From positions 1 to 6,935 of the forward strand of contig DOWQ01000776.1 in assembly GCA_003519485.1 (NCBI GenBank): a stretch of 6,935 nt of DNA, read 5' to 3'. Of this stretch, positions 1 through 6,935 are shown in pieces. Below the pieces are notes generated by a model. It searched no databases, had not been told where the DNA came from, and saw nothing but the letters and a program-made list of their open reading frames with translations. The stretch is from Streptomyces sp. (GTDB lineage Bacteria; Actinomycetota; Actinomycetes; Streptomycetales; Streptomycetaceae). The position numbers and the translations under genes were made by a program. The first letter of the stretch is position 1. Every line of letters starts with the position of its first letter.

Positions 1-478
1 CGGGCGCGGCGAAGGCGCTGCGCAGCGCGCCCGTGGCGCCGGCGGTCACCATGAGGTAGCCGGCGAGCGAGCCCAGCCCGATCAGTCCGGCCGAGCCCTG
101 CACCCCGAGCCCGAACGGCACCAGCGCGCCCGTCATGGTCGTGTGCCCGGCCGCGACCTTGAGCACGATGTGCATCATCAGGAAGCCGAGCGAGGCCACC
201 CCGACGGCGCGGTGGACGCCCTGCGCCAGCAGCCGGTGACGCGGTTCGAGCAGCAGCCGGTCGGTGGCGATCAGCCCCCAGACGACGGCCGCGGTGAGCG
301 AGAGCAGCGTGAGCACGCCGCCGGTGAAGTCGAGCATGGCCCGGAACCGCTCCCCGGTGGCGAGTGCCAGCAACGGGACGAGGACGAGAAGTGCGACGGA
401 ACCGGCGTACAGAGCGGGCCGCGGTATCGACGGCAGGGAGATGAGAGGCAGTGTCCGTATTCGGCGGTGAGGGTTCAT
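1..478 (-). CDS. Partial multi-pass membrane protein, possibly ferric-reductase/cytochrome-b-like (5' part only)
   Basis: I read this on the reverse complement from an ATG at 478-476 to the window edge, about 159 residues with no stop, so the C-terminus lies outside. The start has an AGGAG at 492-488, nine bases upstream. The N-terminus is basic (MNPHRRIR), followed by hydrophobic segments at about residues 22-41, 49-71, 90-110 and 122-147. His89 and His103 lie 14 apart, His103 inside the third segment (LMMHIVLK) and His89 just before it; His81 and His112 are close by. That spacing matches the haem-ligating pair within one helix of ferric-reductase/NOX-type domains, but the second pair would be outside the window, so the haem role is inference. 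No redox or FAD domain is visible. It is transcribed divergently from leuS and shares its upstream region. It is certainly a membrane protein; the family is uncertain. Confidence 0.75.
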   Translation of the reverse strand, partial: MNPHRRIRTLPLISLPSIPRPALYAGSVALLVLVPLLALATGERFRAMLDFTGGVLTLLSLTAAVVWGLIATDRLLLEPRHRLLAQGVHRAVGVASLGFLMMHIVLKVAAGHTTMTGALVPFGLGVQGSAGLIGLGSLAGYLMVTAGATGALRSAFAAP

Positions 479-617
479 GCGAGGCGACTCCTGTGGTGCG
501 AGAAAGGGGTCCCGGCTCGCATGCTAAGCGGCCTCTCCGGCAACGTCCGGGGGTTTGGTTATCTGCTCGAATGTCAATTACGGGCGGCCGGTCCGGGGCG
601 TTCAACCGGTGGTCCGG

Positions 618-646
618 TGCGACGGGTGCGACCCCTGCGGTACCCT
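618..646 (+). promoter_or_regulatory. Candidate promoter for the leuS leader transcript
   Basis: A TACCCT hexamer (641-646) fits the TANNNT -10 pattern of the main Streptomyces sigma factor. It ends six bases before the leader-peptide ATG at 653, so transcription would start at or next to that ATG. A weak -35-like TGCGAC (618-623) lies 17 bases upstream. The octamer GGTGCGAC occurs twice here (616-623 and 625-632), nine bases apart. The -10 and its position are plausible; the -35 is poor. Confidence 0.5.
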
Positions 647-652
647 GACGCC

Positions 653-691
653 ATGCGTGCCGTACGCCTTCTGCTTAGCGAGCCGCGCTGA
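653..691 (+). CDS. leuS leader peptide (attenuator peptide)
   Basis: This 12-codon ORF reads MRAVRLLLSEPR and ends in TGA. Residues 6-8 are three consecutive leucines written CTT CTG CTT; CTT is a rare Leu codon in high-GC actinomycetes, which should make translation sensitive to charged tRNA-Leu. No Shine-Dalgarno precedes the ATG, and a TACCCT -10-like box ends six bases upstream, so the peptide is probably translated from a leaderless transcript. Its stop codon lies inside the 5' arm of a long hairpin, and an intrinsic terminator follows 41 bases after the stop, before leuS. This is the layout of a classical amino-acid attenuator. Comparative work on actinobacterial RNA regulation (Seliverstov and colleagues, 2005, from memory) predicted classical attenuators before leuS in some Streptomyces, which this would match. 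The peptide itself probably has no function beyond being translated. Confidence 0.75.
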   Translation: MRAVRLLLSEPR

Positions 692-731
692 TCAGTCCCG
701 ACCGTGGACAACAGGTCGGAATCAGCGTGGC
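682..731 (+). promoter_or_regulatory. Attenuator hairpin overlapping the leader-peptide stop codon
   Basis: Bases 682-692 (GCCGCGCTGAT) pair with 721-731 (ATCAGCGTGGC) over 11 pairs including one G-U. Inside, CCGACC (698-703) pairs with GGTCGG (714-719) around a 10-base loop. The leader stop codon (689-691) is in the outer stem, so a ribosome finishing the peptide would disrupt it. The hairpin abuts the terminator at 732. It may be the pause or 1:2 structure. A mutually exclusive antiterminator is less clear: weak candidates are 714-718 with 731-735, and 711-715 with 739-743. Confidence 0.65.
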
Positions 732-762
732 GGCCCCTCCTGTGCGAGGGGTCTTTCCTTTT
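732..762 (+). terminator. Intrinsic terminator of the leuS attenuator
   Basis: An eight-pair stem (732-739 with 746-753, core CCCCTC/GAGGGG plus one G-U and one G-C pair) closes a six-base loop and is followed by TTTCCTTTT (754-762). Good T-tracts are uncommon in DNA this GC-rich. It lies between the leader peptide and leuS, 51 bases before the leuS ATG, where an attenuator terminator should be. Confidence 0.8.
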
Positions 763-813
763 CCGGGGCAAGTTTCGCGTAACGGCAGAGACGATCGATG
801 GAGCTTGAGGACG

Positions 814-3768
<2,955 letters not shown>

Positions 3769-3790
3769 CCATGGGCAGGGCTTTCCACTA

Positions 3791-3831
3791 GGGGTCGGTC
3801 GAGGGTTCCGGAGGAACCCGTGACCGGCCCC
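3791..3831 (+). terminator. Strong hairpin after leuS, probable terminator
   Basis: GGGTTCC (3803-3809) pairs perfectly with GGAACCC (3813-3819) around a GGA loop. After one A/G mismatch the stem continues outward with 11 more pairs (3791-3801 with 3821-3831, two of them G-U). It starts 23 bases after the leuS stop. No real T-tract follows (only GTTTA at 3836-3840), which is common for streptomycete terminators. It would separate leuS from the next gene. Confidence 0.7.
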
Positions 3832-3903
3832 GGCCGTTTACGGTGGAGAGGCGGACGTCCGTACCGCCGTCGGGTGACGTCGAACGACTGTAGGGGAGCG
3901 CTC

Positions 3904-4662
3904 ATGGAAGCCGCGATCTGGATTGTGGCTGTGCTGTTCGGGCTCTTCATCGCACTCGGCAGTTACGCCGCCGTCAAGGCCGTGGGTGCCGCCAAGCGCG
4001 GCGTCGACCGCACCGTCGCGCAGGCGAGGCGGAGCGTCGAGGACACCACGCTCAAGGCCCGGCAGCTCACCCAGCCGGGCGCGGCGGGCGAACTCGCCCA
4101 GCTGCGCCTCGCACTGCGCACCTCCATGCGGGCCACCCAGCAGACCTTGCAGGCCGCCGTTCCGGAGGACGCCTCGCTCGGCGAATCGCTGGCCCTGTTC
4201 GACCGCCTCAGCACGCACGGGCGGGAGCTCGAGGACGAGCTGAAGCGGCTGGAGCGCGAGCCCGACAAGCAGCGGATCACCGCCCGCCTGCCCGAACTGC
4301 GGGAGCGCACGGAGCGGATCGTGCACTCGGCGGATTCCCTGCGCTGGGCCGCGCAGGACCGCGCCCACCGCTTCGCGGACGACGACCTGGGCGCGCTGAA
4401 CAGCGAGATCCAGCTGGAGGCGGGCGCGCTGCGGCACTGGGCGCCGGTCCCGGAGGCGGCGTCCGGGGCGGACTCCGGCCCGGACGTTCGTACGGACTCG
4501 CGAGGTGTCCCGGGGCCGCCCTCGGCCCGGGCCGAGGGCGCCGCTCCCGGCCCGGACGGCAGCGAGCAGCAGGGGCCGGCGGCCATCACGGCCCGGGACC
4601 CGTGGCAGCGGACCGGCTTCCCCTGGGAGAAGGCCCGGCGCCGTCCCGAGAGCACCACCTGA
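3904..4662 (+). CDS. Membrane-anchored helical protein of unknown function, conserved-type C-terminal tail
   Basis: I do not know a function for this 252-residue protein. ATG 3904 has AGGGGAG (3892-3898) five bases upstream, a good Shine-Dalgarno; the frame stays open to 3820, but that extension runs back into the leuS terminator region and is Arg-rich. Residues 4-24 form one hydrophobic segment (IWIVAVLFGLFIALGSYAAV) followed by Lys and Arg, so the bulk is probably cytoplasmic. Residues about 30-180 are charged and rich in Leu, Ala, Glu and Arg, likely helical or coiled-coil (for example RELEDELKRLEREPDKQ). A low-complexity Pro/Gly/Ala linker (about 182-227) leads to a tail with DPWQRTGFPWE (232-242) and a basic end. 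The shape suggests a scaffold or tether that presents a short binding motif, but this is inference. It stands alone between a hairpin and degV. From memory, homologues sit at this place in other Streptomyces. Confidence 0.85.
   Translation: MEAAIWIVAVLFGLFIALGSYAAVKAVGAAKRGVDRTVAQARRSVEDTTLKARQLTQPGAAGELAQLRLALRTSMRATQQTLQAAVPEDASLGESLALFDRLSTHGRELEDELKRLEREPDKQRITARLPELRERTERIVHSADSLRWAAQDRAHRFADDDLGALNSEIQLEAGALRHWAPVPEAASGADSGPDVRTDSRGVPGPPSARAEGAAPGPDGSEQQGPAAITARDPWQRTGFPWEKARRRPESTT
4517..4540. repeat. Perfect 24-bp palindrome inside the linker-coding region
   Basis: CGCCCTCGGCCC is followed directly by its reverse complement GGGCCGAGGGCG, 12 bases per arm with no spacer. It codes for part of the disordered linker of the 252-residue protein (around PPSARAEGA), a region free to accept palindromic DNA. 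High GC makes palindromes more likely, but 24 bases is long. Whether it is a dispersed repeat cannot be told from one copy. Confidence 0.7.
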
Positions 4663-4691
4663 AGCGTTCGTCCCCGCAGGCGTCCGCTGCC

Positions 4692-4707
4692 CAGGCGGTC
4701 CCGCCTG
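4692..4707 (+). terminator. Weak hairpin between the 252-residue protein gene and degV
   Basis: CAGGCG (4692-4697) pairs with CGCCTG (4702-4707) around a four-base loop, 30 bases after the stop codon. An upstream GCAGGCG (4676-4682) could pair with the same right arm over seven bases, so two hairpins compete. There is no T-tract. It may end the upstream transcript, but the call is weak. Confidence 0.35.
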
Positions 4708-4751
4708 CCCCGGCCGGAGGCCCCGTACTGTCGGCCGTTGTCGTCCCCGGA

Positions 4752-4757
4752 TAACCT
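4752..4757 (+). promoter_or_regulatory. Candidate -10 for a leaderless degV transcript
   Basis: TAACCT fits TANNNT and ends seven bases before the ATG at 4765. No Shine-Dalgarno precedes that ATG. A poor -35-like CTGTCG (4728-4733) lies 18 bases upstream. Position and absence of a ribosome site together favour a leaderless mRNA. Confidence 0.5.
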
Positions 4758-4764
4758 CGCATTC

Positions 4765-5613
4765 ATGTCCCGCCAAGTCGCTGTCGTCACCGATTCAACG
4801 GCCTACCTGCCGCAGCAGGCGATGGAGCGGCACGGGATCAGCGCGGTACCGCTGACCGTGGTGCTCGGCGACAAGGCGCTGGAGGAGGGCACCGAGGTGT
4901 CCGCTCGCTCCGTCGCCCAGGCGTTGCGGCGCCGGACGTCGGTGACCACCTCCCGGCCGAGCCCCGAGACGTTCGCCGCGGCCTACCGCGCGGCGGCGGC
5001 AGCCGGCGCGGACGGGATCGTGTCGCTGCACCTGTCGGCCGAGATGTCCGGGACGTACGACGCCGCGGTGCTCGCCGCGCGGGACGCTCCCGTACCGGTG
5101 CGGGTCGTCGACACCGGGATGGTCGCCATGGCCCTCGGCTTCTGTGCGCTCGCGGCGGCGGAGGCCGCCGAGGCGGGCGGGACCCTGGACGACGCGGTGG
5201 CCGCCGCGGAGAAGCGCGCGGGGGGCACGGCGGCGTATTTCTATGTGGACACCCTCGACTACCTCCGGCGCGGCGGGCGCATCGGCGCGGCACAGGCACT
5301 GCTGGGGTCGGCGCTGGCCGTGAAGCCGTTGCTGCAGCTGGACGGCGGCCGGATCGAGCTGCTGGAGAAGGTGCGCACGGCGTCGAAGGCCATCGCCCGG
5401 CTGGAGGAGATCGTGGTCGAACGTGCCGGGGGAAGCCCCGTCGACATCGCGGTCCACCACCTCGCGGCGGCCGACCGGGCCGAGCAGCTGGCCGAGCGGC
5501 TCAGGGAGCGGGTGCCGGGCCTGGTGGAGCTGCACGTGAGCGAGGTCGGAGCGGTGATCGGGGCCCACACCGGGCCGGGGCTGCTCGGAGCGGTGCTGTC
5601 GCCGCGCGGATGA
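4765..5613 (+). CDS. DegV family fatty-acid-binding protein
   Basis: The 282-residue length is normal for DegV/FakB proteins, cytoplasmic lipid binders that hold a fatty acid; in Firmicutes they present it to the kinase FakA for phosphorylation. Family motifs are all present in order: VVTDSTAYLP at the N-terminus (residues 7-16), LSAEMSGTY (90-98), VVDTGMVAMALGF, DTLDYLRRGGRIG (162-174), the LAVKPLL ... GGRIELLEKVRT segment, and IGAHTGPG (265-272). I chose ATG 4765 rather than the upstream in-frame TTG at 4738 because the protein then begins MSRQVAVVTDST, which suits the family, and because TAACCT sits seven bases upstream, suggesting a leaderless mRNA. No FakA-like kinase is in the window, so the physiological ligand and partner are open. 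It lies upstream of a cyclophilin gene and a probable ComEA gene; B. subtilis degV also neighbours competence genes (comFA). The family call is firm, the role in this organism is not. Confidence 0.95.
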   Translation: MSRQVAVVTDSTAYLPQQAMERHGISAVPLTVVLGDKALEEGTEVSARSVAQALRRRTSVTTSRPSPETFAAAYRAAAAAGADGIVSLHLSAEMSGTYDAAVLAARDAPVPVRVVDTGMVAMALGFCALAAAEAAEAGGTLDDAVAAAEKRAGGTAAYFYVDTLDYLRRGGRIGAAQALLGSALAVKPLLQLDGGRIELLEKVRTASKAIARLEEIVVERAGGSPVDIAVHHLAAADRAEQLAERLRERVPGLVELHVSEVGAVIGAHTGPGLLGAVLSPRG

Positions 5614-5621
5614 ACGCGCGG
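5602..5621 (+). terminator. Hairpin spanning the degV stop codon
   Basis: CCGCGCG (5602-5608) pairs perfectly with CGCGCGG (5615-5621) around a six-base loop that contains the TGA stop. There is no T-tract. It could act as a terminator or protect the 3' end, but alternating CG runs arise easily at this GC content. Confidence 0.35.
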
Positions 5622-5644
5622 GGCGCCCGGGCAGCGTGACCGTT

Positions 5645-5668
5645 GGCTGCCGGCTGCCGGCTGCCGGC
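5645..5668. repeat. Short tandem repeat, 7-base unit GGCTGCC
   Basis: GGCTGCC occurs three times head to tail (5645-5651, 5652-5658, 5659-5665), followed by a partial GGC. It is noncoding, between degV and the cyclophilin gene. Such arrays can change length by slippage. No function is evident. Confidence 0.8.
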
Positions 5669-5753
5669 CGTTGACCGCCGACCGCTGCCGGGCAGTCGGG
5701 TGGTCGGCGGGACGCCGGACACCCGAAATGTCACTCCGGGCAGTCCGGGATGT

Positions 5754-5759
5754 CAGGAT
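5754..5759 (+). promoter_or_regulatory. Candidate -10 for a leaderless cyclophilin transcript
   Basis: CAGGAT differs by one base from the common streptomycete TAGGAT and ends six bases before the ATG at 5766. A possible -35-like TGTCAC (5729-5734) is 19 bases upstream, slightly far. No Shine-Dalgarno is present before the ATG, which supports leaderless initiation. Confidence 0.4.
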
Positions 5760-5765
5760 GGCCCT

Positions 5766-6263
5766 ATGACGATCAAGGTTTACTTCGACATCACCATCGA
5801 TGACGCCCCCGCCGGGCGGATCAACTTCAACTTGTACGACGACGTCGTGCCCAAGACGGCGGAGAACTTCCGCGCGCTGGCGACCGGCGAGCAGGGGTTC
5901 GGCTACGCCGGCTCCTCCTTCCACCGGATCATTCCGGACTTCATGCTGCAGGGTGGCGACTTCACCCGCGGCGACGGCACGGGCGGCAAGAGCATCTACG
6001 GCGAGAAGTTCCCCGACGAGAACTTCACCCGCAAGCACGACAGGCCGGGCCTGCTGTCGATGGCCAACAGCGGTCCCAACTCCAACGGCTCGCAGTTCTT
6101 CGTCACCACCGTGGTGACGGGATGGCTGGACGGCAAGCACGTCGTGTTCGGTGAGGTCGCGGACCAGGAGGGCATGGACCTGGTCAAGAAGATCGAAGGG
6201 TACGGCTCGTCGAGCGGCAAGCCGAAGGCCAAGATCACCATCAGCGGCTCCGGAGTCGTCTGA
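5766..6263 (+). CDS. Cyclophilin-type peptidyl-prolyl cis-trans isomerase, eukaryote-like
   Basis: This 165-residue single-domain cyclophilin has no signal peptide, so it should act in the cytoplasm, catalysing cis-trans isomerisation of peptide bonds before proline during folding. It is strikingly close to human cyclophilin A: VPKTAENFRAL, GFGY, FHRIIPDFMLQGGDFTR, GTGGKSIYGEKF, LSMANSGPNSNGSQFF and WLDGKHVVFGEV are nearly shared. The catalytic and cyclosporin-contact residues are present one position earlier than in the human protein: Arg54, Phe59, Gln62, Ala100, Phe112, Trp120, Leu121, His125. Trp120 predicts cyclosporin A binding, unlike E. coli cyclophilins, which lack this Trp. The length agrees with the roughly 17-kDa cyclophilin known from Streptomyces chrysomallus. 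ATG 5766 is chosen because the domain begins MTIKVYFDI; the open frame back to 5643 is unrelated, and no Shine-Dalgarno is seen. It lies between degV and a ComEA-like gene, apparently as its own unit. Confidence 0.97.
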   Translation: MTIKVYFDITIDDAPAGRINFNLYDDVVPKTAENFRALATGEQGFGYAGSSFHRIIPDFMLQGGDFTRGDGTGGKSIYGEKFPDENFTRKHDRPGLLSMANSGPNSNGSQFFVTTVVTGWLDGKHVVFGEVADQEGMDLVKKIEGYGSSSGKPKAKITISGSGVV

Positions 6264-6361
6264 GGCCTGCGGACAGCCTGAGGGTTGGCTGCGGACGGGC
6301 TGTGGGGGAGCGGCGACCCGCGGGGTCTCCACCGGCTGTGCCGGGACCGGAGTCCGTTGAC

Positions 6362-6383
6362 CACCGGGCCGCCCCGCCCGGTG
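6362..6383 (+). terminator. Hairpin after the cyclophilin gene, possible terminator
   Basis: CACCGGGC (6362-6369) pairs perfectly with GCCCGGTG (6376-6383) around a six-base loop, about 100 bases after the stop codon. A mildly T-containing stretch (TCCCTTCT, 6391-6398) follows. It may be a first terminator ahead of the stronger hairpin at 6421. Confidence 0.4.
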
Positions 6384-6420
6384 ACCGCCGTCCCTTCTGA
6401 CGTCGAGCGCGTCCGGCACC

Positions 6421-6467
6421 ACCGAGCGCGCCGGGCGGCGAAAATCTCGCCGCCCGGCGCGCTCGGT
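6421..6467. terminator. Perfect 20-bp inverted repeat, probable terminator
   Basis: The arms 6421-6440 and 6448-6467 are exact reverse complements over 20 bases, separated by the loop AAAATCT. It lies in the spacer between the cyclophilin gene and the ComEA-like gene. Only CGTTACGG follows on the plus strand, so there is no T-tract; this fits terminators that rely on the hairpin alone, and transcription from either side could be stopped. The A-rich loop is unusual here. It might instead be a dispersed repeat or a protein-binding dyad. Confidence 0.7.
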
Positions 6468-6470
6468 CGT

Positions 6471-6520
6471 TACGGGGGACGGGCGTACCGGCGTCGGGGT
6501 ACGGGGGTACGGGCGTAGGG
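6471..6520 (+). repeat. G-rich imperfect direct repeat with quadruplex potential
   Basis: TACGGGGG-ACGGGCGTA (6471-6487) recurs as TACGGGGGTACGGGCGTA (6500-6517), differing by one inserted base. Four G-runs in a row (6496-6499, 6503-6507, 6511-6513, 6518-6520), with loops TAC, TAC and CGTA, meet the usual G3-N1-7 quadruplex pattern on the plus strand. It lies between the 20-bp hairpin and the ComEA-like start. G-rich DNA makes chance matches easier. Confidence 0.55.
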
Positions 6521-6594
6521 CGCGCAGGGGGACGCTCGGGGGCCGGCCCGGGTAGGCCGCGCTGAGCCCCGGCAACCCGGGCGGGGGCGGAGAG

Positions 6595-6621
6595 TTGTCC
6601 ACAACTGGCGAGTTGTCCACG
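6595..6621 (+). promoter_or_regulatory. Two DnaA-box-like 9-mers upstream of the ComEA-like gene
   Basis: TTGTCCACA (6595-6603) equals the Streptomyces DnaA-box consensus, and TTGTCCACG (6613-6621) differs by one base. Both face the same way, 18 bases apart, inside the repeated 11-mer GAGTTGTCCAC (6592-6602, 6610-6620). The first also lies in a dyad, AGTTGT-CC-ACAACT (6593-6606), that another repressor could read. They lie 53-79 bases before the ATG at 6674, upstream of its candidate -10. Two boxes are too few for an origin; a regulatory or DnaA-titrating site is possible. Confidence 0.5.
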
Positions 6622-6659
6622 GCAAATCGGACAGCTCAGCCGGGTCGCGACGATCGCTC

Positions 6660-6665
6660 TAGCGT
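6660..6665 (+). promoter_or_regulatory. Candidate -10 for the ComEA-like gene
   Basis: TAGCGT fits TANNNT and ends eight bases before the ATG at 6674. No good -35 is seen 17-18 bases upstream, and no Shine-Dalgarno precedes the ATG. It would give a leaderless or nearly leaderless mRNA. Confidence 0.4.
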
Positions 6666-6673
6666 CGGTCGGC

Positions 6674-6935
6674 ATGGAAACCCGATCACGCTCACGTTCC
6701 GCAGCAGCCACTCGAGGTCCGGGCCGGGCGCCCGGTTCGGATCGGCGGACCCGGCGCCGCCACCGACTGCGCAGGATGACGCATCCGTACGGGCTGCCGC
6801 CCGGGCCGGCCGAGGTCCGCGCCCGTGCGAGCGCGCTCTTCGGCGCGGGCACCGTGCCGACATCGCCGGTGGCTCCGGGTGACCCGGACCCACCGGCGGC
6901 GGCCGATGTTGCGGAGCCTCCCGCGCTGCCGTGGC
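6674..6935 (+). CDS. comEA: Probable ComEA-type DNA-binding protein, N-terminal fragment
   Basis: The frame from ATG 6674 is open to the right edge, about 87 residues with no stop. The N-terminus is rich in Arg and Ser (METRSRSRSAAATRG, then RRTRRRHRLRR), then a short helix-like piece with AEVRARASALFG (residues 47-58), then a Pro/Ala linker. Streptomyces ComEA proteins, as I recall them, begin with a similar Arg-rich stretch and a RxxALFG segment before the membrane helix, an SLBB-like domain and a helix-hairpin-helix DNA-binding domain. None of those domains is inside this window, so the call rests on this segment and on the position after degV, where I recall comEA and then comEC. ComEA binds incoming DNA in natural transformation elsewhere; its role in Streptomyces is unsettled. 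An alternative start is the ATG at 6776 (residue 35). Confidence 0.55.
   Translation, partial: METRSRSRSAAATRGPGRAPGSDRRTRRRHRLRRMTHPYGLPPGPAEVRARASALFGAGTVPTSPVAPGDPDPPAAADVAEPPALPW

Noticed and set aside
572..577. Perfect TTGACA on the minus strand (TGTCAA on plus) as a -35 for the divergent membrane-protein gene
   Set aside because: No -10 hexamer lies 16-19 bases downstream (that position reads ACCCCC). A lone TAGCAT at 527-522 has no -35 at the right distance either, so no promoter is called.
143..691. 182-residue plus-strand ORF that ends with the leader-peptide codons
   Set aside because: Most of it is antisense to the membrane-protein gene; only the last 12 codons, after ATG 653, have regulatory context.
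3852..3861. CGGACGTCCG palindrome upstream of the 252-residue protein gene as an operator
   Set aside because: A 10-bp palindrome is expected often by chance at this GC content, and nothing else nearby supports a binding site.
3838..4790. Two minus-strand ORFs of 275 and 312 residues opposite the 252-residue protein gene
   Set aside because: The plus-strand frame has a Shine-Dalgarno, a membrane anchor and coherent domains; the minus frames have none of these.
5259..6620. 453-residue minus-strand ORF across degV, the spacer and the cyclophilin gene
   Set aside because: It overlaps two well-supported plus-strand genes and the hairpin region, and shows no domain.
6595..6621. Replication origin
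   Set aside because: Only two DnaA-box-like sites are present; Streptomyces oriC has many boxes and lies near dnaA and dnaN, which are absent.

Overview
The window looks like a chromosomal segment of a Streptomyces or close relative. It is very GC-rich and strongly biased to G/C at third codon positions, which is why long antisense shadow ORFs appear. The gene order leuS, small membrane protein, DegV protein, ComEA-like protein is, from memory, the arrangement in Streptomyces genomes. Nothing suggests a phage, plasmid, CRISPR array or defence island; this is mostly core genome with some unusual regulatory DNA.

Layout. (1) Positions 1-478, minus strand: the 5' part of a multi-pass membrane protein gene with two histidines spaced like a haem pair; it runs off the left edge. 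(2) Positions 479-813: a divergent intergenic region with a transcription-attenuation leader for leuS. It holds a candidate promoter, an apparently leaderless 12-residue peptide with three consecutive Leu codons, a long hairpin over the peptide's stop codon, and a hairpin plus T-tract terminator. (3) Positions 814-3768: leuS, leucyl-tRNA synthetase, 984 residues, carrying what looks like an in-frame insertion of a short palindromic repeat. (4) A strong hairpin (3791-3831) ends leuS. (5) Positions 3904-4662: a 252-residue protein of unknown function with one N-terminal membrane anchor, a helical middle, a disordered linker and a motif-like C-terminal tail. (6) Positions 4765-5613: a DegV-family fatty-acid-binding protein. 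(7) Positions 5766-6263: a eukaryote-like, cyclosporin-type cyclophilin. (8) Positions 6264-6673: noncoding DNA with two hairpins (one a perfect 20-bp stem), a G-rich repeat with quadruplex potential, and two DnaA-box-like 9-mers. (9) From 6674 to the right edge: the Arg-rich N-terminus of a probable ComEA-type protein.

How it fits together. The leader would tie leuS expression to charged tRNA-Leu, the product of LeuRS. The genes after leuS are separated by spacers with hairpins and mostly have their own -10-like hexamer 6-8 nt before the ATG, so they look like separate units rather than one operon. The leuS leader peptide, degV, cyclophilin and comEA-like starts all lack a clear Shine-Dalgarno and fit leaderless transcripts; leuS itself, the 252-residue protein and the minus-strand gene have Shine-Dalgarno-like sites. 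The best candidates for something new are the leaderless leuS attenuator, the repeat inside leuS, the DnaA-box/G-rich region before the competence-like gene, and the tail motif of the 252-residue protein.
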